A model generated the notes under the pieces. The model was not told the origin of the DNA. It saw only the letters and a program-made list of their open reading frames with translations, and did not search any database. From Anas platyrhynchos (taxonomy: Eukaryota; Chordata; Aves; Anseriformes; Anatidae): DNA of 64,000 nucleotides. The stretch is taken from assembly GCF_047663525.1 (NCBI RefSeq), contig NC_092617.1, positions 5,995,501 to 6,059,500 of the forward strand, in the 5' to 3' direction. The translations under genes were made by a program, and so were the position numbers. Shown piece after piece: positions 1 through 10,700 of this stretch (position 1 is the first letter of the stretch; each line of letters opens with the position of its first letter).

Positions 1-40
1 GCCACCCTTCCTCCCGGGCCATGCTGGAGGCGATGCGCAG
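1..40 (-). pseudogene. partial duplicate of the PCK2 exon 6 interior
   Basis: The first 40 bases repeat exon 6 around [13 protein letters not shown] with few changes, then diverge into unrelated sequence. The copy runs off the window edge, so whether it reaches a donor cannot be seen. Confidence 0.85.
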
Positions 41-149
41 ATAAAGAACGGGATCAGAAGACAAAACCCCAAGAAAAGCATGAATCCACCCCAAAACCGA
101 CCCCAAAATTAACCCAAATCCTCAAAAACCCCAAAATCCCATGATTTCA

Positions 150-1500
150 CCCCAAAAAACCCCTAAACTCACCTGATGTTCTCCAAATCCCGAAGTCCAC
201 TCCCAACCACCCAAATGGAAAAACCCAACGGAAAAACCCAAAACCCAACAGAAACCCAACAAAAACCCCAAATGACATCCAAAACACCCCAAAATCAACC
301 CAAATCCTCAAAAAAAAACAAAATCCCATGATTTCACCCCAAAAACACCATAAACTCACCTGATCTTCTCCAAATCCTGCATTTCACTCCCATTCACCGT
401 AACGCCCAACGGAAACCCAACGCAACCCAACAAAGACCCCAAATGACACCAAAAACACCCCAAAAAAGAACCAGATGATAAGAAACCCCAAAATCCCATG
501 ATTTCACCCCAAAAAAGCCCTACACTCACCTGATATTCTCCAAATCCCAAAGTCCACTCCCAACCACCCAAATGGAAAAACCCAACGGAAAAACCCAAGA
601 CCCAACGGAAACCCAACGGAGACCCCAAATGACATCAGAAACACCCCAAAATCAACCCAAATCCTCAAAAAAAAACAAAATCCCATGATTTCACCCCAAA
701 AACACAATAAACTCACCTGATCTTCTCCAAAACCCACAATCTACTCCTATTCACCGTAACGCCCAACGGAAACCCAACGCAACCCAACGAAGACCCCAAA
801 ACACCTCAAAACCACCCCAAAACCAACCCAGATCCTCAAAAAACCCCAAAACCCCATGATTTCACCCTAAAAAAACCCTATACTCACCTGATGTTCTCCA
901 AATCCCAAAGTCCACTCCCAAGCACCATAAAACCCAATGGAAACCCAACGCAACCCAACAAAGACCCCAAAACACCTCAAAACCACCCCAAAATTGACCT
1001 GGATCCTCAAAAAAAAACAAAATCCCATGATTTCACCCCAAAACCACCCTATACTCACCTGATGTTCTCCATATCTGAAGGTCCACTCCCAAGCACCATA
1101 AAACCCAACGGAAACCCAACGCAACCCAACAAAGACCCCAAAACACCTCAAAACCACCCCAAAATCGAGCTGGATCCTCAAAAAAAACCAAAATCCCATG
1201 ATTTCACCCCAAAAAACCCCTATACTCACCTGATGTTCTCCAAATCCCGAAGTCCACTCCCAAGCACCATAAAACCCAATGGAAACCCAACGCAACCCAA
1301 CAAAGACCCCAAAACACCTCAAAACCACCCCAAAAAAGAACCAGATGATAAGAAACCCCAAAATCCCATGATTTCACCCCAATAAAACCCTATACTTACC
1401 TGATGTTCTCCAAAACCCACAATCTACTCCTAACCACCATAAAACCCAACGGAAACCCAACGCAACCCAACAAAGACCCCAAAACACCTCAAAACCACCC
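150..1500 (-). repeat. 172-bp tandem array in the PCK2 intron after exon 6
   Basis: Eight units, recognisable by actcacctgat near 173, 351, 528, 711, 882, 1053, 1225 and 1395. On the minus strand each unit carries ATCAG|GTGAGT, a perfect splice-donor consensus, followed by TATAG. The remaining unit is CCCCAAAA-rich. No PCK2-like coding sequence was recognised in it. Confidence 0.85.
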
Positions 1501-1562
1501 CAAAATGGACTCAATCTTCAAAAACCCCAAAACTAGGGGATTTCACCCCAAAAAGGCCCCAC

Positions 1563-1750
1563 CAGCATGTGCTCGGCCAGCCACCCCTCCTCGCGGGCCA
1601 TGCTGGAGGCGATGCGCAGGGCGAAGCACTTCTTGCCCAGCAGGGAGTTGCCCCCGTAGCCGCTGCCGAAGGAGGCGATGCGCCGCTCCGCGGGCACGTG
1701 GGCCACCAGGGTGCGCTCGGGGTCACACGGCCACCCGTTGACAAGGGGTT
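1563..1750 (-). CDS. PCK2: PCK2 exon 6
   Basis: 188 bp from TTTGTAG| to ATGCTG|GTGGGG. It encodes [21 protein letters not shown], then [19 protein letters not shown] (the PEP-binding loop) and [11 protein letters not shown]-type sequence. Phase 2 in, phase 0 out. Exon 5 plus this exon reads [12 protein letters not shown] across the junction. Confidence 0.95.
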
Positions 1751-4700
1751 CTACAAAAAAAGAAAGAGTTTTTGGGGTGAATTCAGGGTTTTTTGGGGTT
1801 TTTGCGTTTTTTTTCTGGCATTTTTTGTGATTTTTTTACGGGTTTTGGGGGGTTTTTGGGTGTTTTGGGGTGTTTTAGGGGGTTTTGGGGACACTAGGGT
1901 CCTCGCAAGGCTACCCATTAACCCAGCGTTCTGTAAAAAAAAAAAAAAAAATTTTGGGGTAAATTCAGGCGTTTTTGGGATTTTTGCGTTTTTTTGCGTT
2001 TTTTGCGTTTTTTTTTTTTTTCTCGTGTTTTTAGGGTTTTTATAGAGGGTTTTGGACCACCAAGGTCCTCGCGGGGTCACCAATTGACCAGAGGTTCTGC
2101 CAAAGAAAAAAGGGAGTCAAGTTTTGGGGCGGAAAGAGGGGTTTTTAGGGGTTTTTGCTATTTTTGGCTTTTTATTGCGTTTCTTTGCGAGGTTTTTGTG
2201 GGTTTGGGGGTGTTTTAGGGGGTTTTGGGGGGTTTTGGGGACACCAGGGTCCTCGCAAGGCTACCCATTAACCCAGGGTTCTGTAAAAAAAAAAAAAAAA
2301 TTTGGGGTAAATTCAGGCGTTTTTGGGATTTTTGCGATTTTTGCTTTTTTTTATCCATTTTTTTGATTTTTTCTCGTGTTTTTAGGGGTTTCTTAGGGGG
2401 TTTTGGGCCACCAGGGTACGCTCGGGGTCACACGGCCACCCGTTGACAAGGGGCTCTGCCAAAAAAAGAAAGAGTTTTTGGGGTGAATTCAGCGTTTTGG
2501 GGGGTTTTTGGCTTTTTTTTTGGCTTTTTTTTGGCGTTTTTGGGGAGTTTTTTGCAGGTTTGGGGGGGTTTTGTGGGTGTTTTTGCCTGTTTTGGGGTGA
2601 TTTGGGGGCGGTTTTGCCTGTTTTGGGGCGTTTTTTGGGCGTTTTTGCGTTTTTATGGGTGTTTTTTGGGTGTTTTTGCACGTTTATGGGCATTTCTTGG
2701 GCGTTTTGTGGCGTTTTTGCGTGTTTTGGGCATTTCTTGGGCGTTTCTGCGCGTCGTGGGGTGTTTCTCAGGCATTTTTGCACGTTTTGGGGCGTTTCTG
2801 CATGTTTATGGGTGTTTCTTGTGCGTTTTGGGCCGTTTTTGCGCGTTTAGGGGCATTTCTTGGGCGTTTCTCTGGCGTTTTTGTGTGTTTCTTGGGCATT
2901 TTTGAGCTTTTACGGGCATTTCTTGGGCGTTTTTGCACGTTTCTTGGGCATTTTGGGGTGTTTGGGGGCATTTTGGGGCGTTTCTTGGGCGTTTTAGTGC
3001 ATTTTTGCACGCTTTTGAGTGTTTTTTGGGTGTTTTTGCGCGTTTTTGGGCGTTTCTTGGGCATTTTTGTGCGTTTTTGCACACTTTTGAGCGTTTCTTG
3101 GGCGTTTGTGCACGATTTTTAGCATTTCTTGGGCGTTTTTGAGCGTTTCTGCGTGGTTTTGGCTGTTTCTTGGGTGTTTCTGCGTGGTTTTGGGCGTTTC
3201 TCTGTGTTTTTGGGGGGTTTTTGCACGTTTCTTGGGTGTTTATGGGCGTTTTTGGGGTGTTTTTGCATGTTTTTGAACATTTTTGCGTTTTTGGGAGTTT
3301 CTTGGGCATTTCTTGGGCGTTTTTGCACGTTTAGGGGCATTTCTTGGGCGTTTTTCTGCGTTTATGGGCGTTTCTTGGGCGTTTTTGCCCGTCTTTGGGT
3401 ACTTTGGGGTAGTTTTGGGGCATTTTGGGTCGTTTTAGTTTGGGTTTGGGTCACTTTGGGTCGCTTTGGAGTGTTTTGGGGCGTTTTAGCGTGTTTATGG
3501 GTGTTTTGGGGGCGTTTTTTCATGGTTTTGGGAGTTTCTTGGGCGTTTTTTTGTGTTTTGGGGTATTTTTGAGTGTTTTTGCGCGTTTTTGGGTGTTTCT
3601 TTGGTGTTTTTGCCTGTTTTGGGGTATTTCTTGGGCGTTTTTGCGCGTTTTTAGGCGTTTCTTGGGCATTTTTGTGCGTTTTTGCCCGTTTGAGGGTGTT
3701 TCTTGGTCGTTTTTGCGCGTTTAGGGGCGTTTTTGCGCGTTTCTTGGGCGTTTTTCGTGTTTTGGGGTGTTTTTGAGTGTTTTTGCGCGTTTTTGGGCAT
3801 TTTTGTGCGTTTCTTTGGCGTTTTTGCCTGTTTTGGGGTATTTCTTGGGCGTTTATGGGCGTTTTGGGGATTTTCTTGGGTGTTTTTGCGCGTTTAGGGG
3901 CATTTCTTGGGCGTTTTTGCGCGTTTAGGGGCGTTTTTGTGCGTTTCTTGGGCGTTTTTGCCCGTTTTCGGGTATTTTTGGGGCGTTTTTGGGCTCACCT
4001 TTCAGCGGCAGGGGCCGGCCGACGGAGTGGAGGCAGCGGACGAAGTCCCCGGCGGCCAGCGAGGGGAAGATCTGGTGGCCCACGCGGGTCATGATGCGCA
4101 TGGAGGCCACGACGTAGGGCGAGTCGGTCAGCTGCACGCCCGCCTTGGCCTTTTGGGGGGGTTTGGGGGAGTTTTGGGGCATTTTGGGTCGTTTTAGTTT
4201 GGGTTTGGGTCACTTTGGAGTGTTTTGGGGTGTTTTAGCGCGTTTATGGGTGTTTTGTGGGCGTTTTTGCATGTTTTGGGGAGTTTCTTGGGCATTTTTT
4301 TGTGTTTTGGGGTGTTTTTCAGTGTTTTGGGGCGTTTTTGGGCGTTTCTTTGGTGTTTTTGCCTGTTTTGGGGTATTTCTTGGGCGTTTTTGCGCGTTTT
4401 TAGGTGTTTCTTGGGCATTTTTGTGCGTTTTTGTCCGTTTGAGGGTGTTTCTTGGGCGTTTTTGCGCGTTTAGGGGCGTTTCTTGGGCGTTTTTGCGCGT
4501 TTAGGGGCGTTTCTTGGGCGTTTTTGCGCGTTTAGGGGCGTTTTTGTGCGTTTCTTGGGCGTTTTTGCCCGTTTTCGGGTATTTTTGGGGCGTTTTTGGG
4601 CTCACCTTTCAGCGGCAGGGGCCGGCCGACGGAGTGGAGGCAGCGGACGAAGTCCCCGGCGGCCAGCGAGGGGAAGATCTGGTGGCCCACGCGGGTCATG

Positions 4701-7700
4701 ATGCGCATGGAGGCCACGACGTAGGGCGAGTCGGTCAGCTGCACGCCCGCCTTGGCCTTTTGGGGGGGTTTGGGGGAGTTTTGGGGCATTTTGGGTCGTT
4801 TTAGTTTGGGTTTGGGTCACTTTGGAGTGTTTTGGGGTGTTTTAGCGCGTTTATGGGTGTTTTGTGGGCGTTTTTGCATGTTTTGGGGAGTTTCTTGGGC
4901 ATTTTTTTGTGTTTTGGGGTGTTTTTCAGTGTTTTGGGGCGTTTTTGGGCGTTTCTTTGGTGTTTTTGCCTGTTTTGGGGTATTTCTTGGGCGTTTTTGC
5001 GCGTTTTTAGGTGTTTCTTGGGCATTTTTGTGCGTTTTTGTCCGTTTGAGGGTGTTTCTTGGGCGTTTTTGCGCGTTTAGGGGCGTTTCTTGGGCGTTTT
5101 TGCGCGTTTAGGGGCGTTTCTTGGGCGTTTTTGCGCGTTTAGGGGCGTTTTTGTGCGTTTCTTGGGCGTTTTTGCCCGTTTTCGGGTATTTTTGGGGCGT
5201 TTTTGGGCTCACCTTTCAGCGGCAGGGGCCGGCCGACGGAGTGGAGGCAGCGGACGAAGTCCCCGGCGGCCAGCGAGGGGAAGATCTGGTGGCCCACGCG
5301 GGTCATGATGCGCATGGAGGCCACGACGTAGGGCGAGTCGGTCAGCTGCACGCCCGCCTTGGCCTTTTGGGGGGGTTTGGGGGAGTTTTGGGGCATTTTG
5401 GGTCGTTTTAGTTTGGGTTTGGGTCACTTTGGAGTGTTTTGGGGTGTTTTAGCGCGTTTATGGGTGTTTTGTGGGCGTTTTTGCATGTTTTGGGGAGTTT
5501 CTTGGGCATTTTTTTGTGTTTTGGGGTGTTTTTCAGTGTTTTGGGGCGTTTTTGGGCGTTTCTTTGGTGTTTTTGCCTGTTTTGGGGTATTTCTTGGGCG
5601 TTTTTGCGCGTTTTTAGGTGTTTCTTGGGCATTTTTGTGCGTTTTTGTCCGTTTGAGGGTGTTTCTTGGGCGTTTTTGCGCGTTTAGGGGCGTTTCTTGG
5701 GCGTTTTTGCGCGTTTAGGGGCGTTTCTTGGGCGTTTTTGCGCGTTTAGGGGCGTTTTTGTGCGTTTCTTGGGCGTTTTTGCCCGTTTTCGGGTATTTTT
5801 GGGGCGTTTTTGGGCTCACCTTTCAGCGGCAGGGGCCGGCCGACGGAGTGGAGGCAGCGGACGAAGTCCCCGGCGGCCAGCGAGGGGAAGATCTGGTGGC
5901 CCACGCGGGTCATGATGCGCATGGAGGCCACGACGTAGGGCGAGTCGGTCAGCTGCACGCCCGCCTTGGCCTTTTGGGGGGGGTTTGGGGAGTTTTGGGG
6001 CATTTTGGGTCGTTTTAGTTTGGGTTTGGGTCACTTTGGGTCGCTTTGGAGTGTTTTGGGGCGTTTTAGCGCGTTTACGGGTGTTTTGGGGGCGTTTTTG
6101 CATGTTTTTGGGAGTTTCTTGGGCATTTTTTTGTGTTTTGGGGTGTTTTTCAGTGTTTTTGGGCGTTTCTTTGGTGTTTTTGCCTGTTTTGGGGTATTTC
6201 TTGGGCGTTTTTGCGCGTTTTTAGGTGTTTCTTGGGCATTTTTGTGCGTTTTTGTCCGTTTGAGGGTGTTTCTTGGGCGTTTTTGCGCGTTTAGGGGCGT
6301 TTCTTGGGCGTTTTTGCGCGTTTAGGGGCGTTTCTTGGGCGTTTTTGCGCGTTTAGGGGCGTTTTTGTGCGTTTCTTGGGCGTTTTTGCCCGTTTTCGGG
6401 TATTTTTGGGGCGTTTTTGGGCTCACCTTTCAGCGGCAGGGGCCGGCCGACGGAGTGGAGGCAGCGGACGAAGTCCCCGGCGGCCAGCGAGGGGAAGATC
6501 TGGTGGCCCACGCGGGTCATGATGCGCATGGAGGCCACGACGTAGGGCGAGTCGGTCAGCTGCACGCCCGCCTTGGCCTTTTGGGGGGGTTTGGGGGAGT
6601 TTTGGGGCATTTTGGGTCGTTTTAGTTTGGGTTTGGGTCACTTTGGAGTGTTTTGGGGTGTTTTAGCGCGTTTATGGGTGTTTTGTGGGCGTTTTTGCAT
6701 GTTTTGGGGAGTTTCTTGGGCATTTTTTTGTGTTTTGGGGTGTTTTTCAGTGTTTTGGGGCGTTTTTGGGCGTTTCTTTGGTGTTTTTGCCTGTTTTGGG
6801 GTATTTCTTGGGCGTTTTTGCGCGTTTTTAGGTGTTTCTTGGGCATTTTTGTGCGTTTTTGTCCGTTTGAGGGTGTTTCTTGGGCGTTTTTGCGCGTTTA
6901 GGGGCGTTTCTTGGGCGTTTTTGCGCGTTTAGGGGCGTTTCTTGGGCGTTTTTGCGCGTTTAGGGGCGTTTTTGTGCGTTTCTTGGGCGTTTTTGCCCGT
7001 TTTCGGGTATTTTTGGGGCGTTTTTGGGCTCACCTTTCAGCGGCAGGGGCCGGCCGACGGAGTGGAGGCAGCGGACGAAGTCCCCGGCGGCCAGCGAGGG
7101 GAAGATCTGGTGGCCCACGCGGGTCATGATGCGCATGGAGGCCACGACGTAGGGCGAGTCGGTCAGCTGCACGCCCGCCTTGGCCTTTTGGGGGGGTTTG
7201 GGGGAGTTTTGGGGCATTTTGGGTCGTTTTAGTTTGGGTTTGGGTCACTTTGGAGTGTTTTGGGGTGTTTTAGCGCGTTTATGGGTGTTTTGTGGGCGTT
7301 TTTGCATGTTTTGGGGAGTTTCTTGGGCATTTTTTTGTGTTTTGGGGTGTTTTTCAGTGTTTTGGGGCGTTTTTGGGCGTTTCTTTGGTGTTTTTGCCTG
7401 TTTTGGGGTATTTCTTGGGCGTTTTTGCGCGTTTTTAGGTGTTTCTTGGGCATTTTTGTGCGTTTTTGTCCGTTTGAGGGTGTTTCTTGGGCGTTTTTGC
7501 GCGTTTAGGGGCGTTTCTTGGGCGTTTTTGCGCGTTTAGGGGCGTTTCTTGGGCGTTTTTGCGCGTTTAGGGGCGTTTTTGTGCGTTTCTTGGGCGTTTT
7601 TGCCCGTTTTCGGGTATTTTTGGGGCGTTTTTGGGCTCACCTTTCAGCGGCAGGGGCCGGCCGACGGAGTGGAGGCAGCGGACGAAGTCCCCGGCGGCCA

Positions 7701-10700
7701 GCGAGGGGAAGATCTGGTGGCCCACGCGGGTCATGATGCGCATGGAGGCCACGACGTAGGGCGAGTCGGTCAGCTGCACGCCCGCCTTGGCCTTTTGGGG
7801 GGGTTTGGGGGAGTTTTGGGGCATTTTGGGTCGTTTTAGTTTGGGTTTGGGTCACTTTGGAGTGTTTTGGGGTGTTTTAGCGCGTTTATGGGTGTTTTGT
7901 GGGCGTTTTTGCATGTTTTGGGGAGTTTCTTGGGCATTTTTTTGTGTTTTGGGGTGTTTTTCAGTGTTTTGGGGCGTTTTTGGGCGTTTCTTTGGTGTTT
8001 TTGCCTGTTTTGGGGTATTTCTTGGGCGTTTTTGCGCGTTTTTAGGTGTTTCTTGGGCATTTTTGTGCGTTTTTGTCCGTTTGAGGGTGTTTCTTGGGCG
8101 TTTTTGCGCGTTTAGGGGCGTTTCTTGGGCGTTTTTGCGCGTTTAGGGGCGTTTCTTGGGCGTTTTTGCGCGTTTAGGGGCGTTTTTGTGCGTTTCTTGG
8201 GCGTTTTTGCCCGTTTTCGGGTATTTTTGGGGCGTTTTTGGGCTCACCTTTCAGCGGCAGGGGCCGGCCGACGGAGTGGAGGCAGCGGACGAAGTCCCCG
8301 GCGGCCAGCGAGGGGAAGATCTGGTGGCCCACGCGGGTCATGATGCGCATGGAGGCCACGACGTAGGGCGAGTCGGTCAGCTGCACGCCCGCCTTGGCCT
8401 TTTGGGGGGGGTTTGGGGAGTTTTGGGGCATTTTGGGTCGTTTTAGTTTGGGTTTGGGTCACTTTGGGTCGCTTTGGAGTGTTTTGGGGCGTTTTAGCGC
8501 GTTTACGGGTGTTTTGGGGGCGTTTTTGCATGTTTTTGGGAGTTTCTTGGGCATTTTTTTGTGTTTTGGGGTGTTTTTCAGTGTTTTTGGGCGTTTCTTT
8601 GGTGTTTTTGCCTGTTTTGGGGTATTTCTTGGGCGTTTTTGCGCGTTTTTAGGCGTTTCTTGGGCATTTTTGTGCGTTTTTGCACGTTTGAGGGTGTTTC
8701 TTGGGTGTTTTTGCGTGTTTAGGGGCATTTTTGCGCGTTTCTTGGGTGTTTTTTCGTGTTTTGGGGTGTTTTTGAGTGTTTTTGCGCGTTTTTGGGCGTT
8801 TCTTTGGTGTTTTTGCCTGTTTTGGGGTATTTCTTGGGCGTTTATGGGCGTTTTGGGGATTTTCTTGGGTGTTTTTGCGCGTTTAGGGGCATTTCTTGGG
8901 CGTTTTTGCGCGTTTAGGGGCGTTTCTTGGGCGTTTTTGCGCGTTTAGGGGCGTTTCTTGGGCGTTTTTGCCCGTTTTCGGGTATTTTTGGGCTCACCTT
9001 TCAGCGGTAGGGGCCGGCCGACGGAGTGGAGGCAGCGGACGAAGTCCCCGGCGGCCAGCGAGGGGAAGATCTGGTGGCCCACGCGGGTCATGATGCGCAT
9101 GGAGGCCACGACGTAGGGCGAGTCGGTCAGCTGCACGCCCGCCTTGGCCTTTTGGGGGGGTTTGGGGGAGTTTTGGGGCATTTTGGGTCGTTTTAGTTTG
9201 GGTTTGGGTCACTTTGGAGTGTTTTGGGGTGTTTTAGCGCGTTTATGGGTGTTTTGTGGGCGTTTTTGCATGTTTTGGGGAGTTTCTTGGGCATTTTTTT
9301 GTGTTTTGGGGTGTTTTTCAGTGTTTTGGGGCGTTTTTGGGCGTTTCTTTGGTGTTTTTGCCTGTTTTGGGGTATTTCTTGGGCGTTTTTGCGCGTTTTT
9401 AGGTGTTTCTTGGGCATTTTTGTGCGTTTTTGTCCGTTTGAGGGTGTTTCTTGGGCGTTTTTGCGCGTTTAGGGGCGTTTCTTGGGCGTTTTTGCGCGTT
9501 TAGGGGCGTTTCTTGGGCGTTTTTGCGCGTTTAGGGGCGTTTTTGTGCGTTTCTTGGGCGTTTTTGCCCGTTTTCGGGTATTTTTGGGGCGTTTTTGGGC
9601 TCACCTTTCAGCGGCAGGGGCCGGCCGACGGAGTGGAGGCAGCGGACGAAGTCCCCGGCGGCCAGCGAGGGGAAGATCTGGTGGCCCACGCGGGTCATGA
9701 TGCGCATGGAGGCCACGACGTAGGGCGAGTCGGTCAGCTGCACGCCCGCCTTGGCCTTTTGGGGGGGGTTTGGGGAGTTTTGGGGCATTTTGGGTCGTTT
9801 TAGTTTGGGTTTGGGTCACTTTGGGTCGCTTTGGAGTGTTTTGGGGCGTTTTAGCGCGTTTACGGGTGTTTTGGGGGCGTTTTTGCATGTTTTTGGGAGT
9901 TTCTTGGGCATTTTTTTGTGTTTTGGGGTGTTTTTCAGTGTTTTTGGGCGTTTCTTTGGTGTTTTTGCCTGTTTTGGGGTATTTCTTGGGCGTTTTTGCG
10001 CGTTTTTAGGCGTTTCTTGGGCATTTTTGTGCGTTTTTGCACGTTTGAGGGTGTTTCTTGGGTGTTTTTGCGTGTTTAGGGGCATTTTTGCGCGTTTCTT
10101 GGGTGTTTTTTCGTGTTTTGGGGTGTTTTTGAGTGTTTTTGCGCGTTTTTGGGCGTTTCTTTGGTGTTTTTGCCTGTTTTGGGGTATTTCTTGGGCGTTT
10201 ATGGGCGTTTTGGGGATTTTCTTGGGTGTTTTTGCGCGTTTAGGGGCATTTCTTGGGCGTTTTTGCGCGTTTAGGGGCGTTTCTTGGGCGTTTTTGCGCG
10301 TTTAGGGGCGTTTCTTGGGCGTTTTTGCCCGTTTTCGGGTATTTTTGGGCTCACCTTTCAGCGGTAGGGGCCGGCCGACGGAGTGGAGGCAGCGGACGAA
10401 GTCCCCGGCGGCCAGCGAGGGGAAGATCTGGTGGCCCACGCGGGTCATGATGCGCATGGAGGCCACGACGTAGGGCGAGTCGGTCAGCTGCACGCCCGCC
10501 TTGGCCAGCGGCGACGAGGGGGGGCCCATGCTGAAGGGGATGATGTACATGGTGCGGCCTGGGGGGGGGACCCCAAAAAAAAGGGTTGGAGACCCCAAAA
10601 AAAGGGTTGGAGACCCCAAAAAGGGTGAGGAAGGAGAGCCTAAAAAGGAGACCCCACAAAGGGTGAAGAAGACCCCAAAAAAAGGTTGAGAAAGGAGACC

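Noticed and set aside
4145-10305. Repeated 72-184 codon frames in the PCK2 array (FWGVFLRV-type)
   Set aside because: These are shadows of the 607-bp repeat; only the minus-strand exon fragment is gene-derived.
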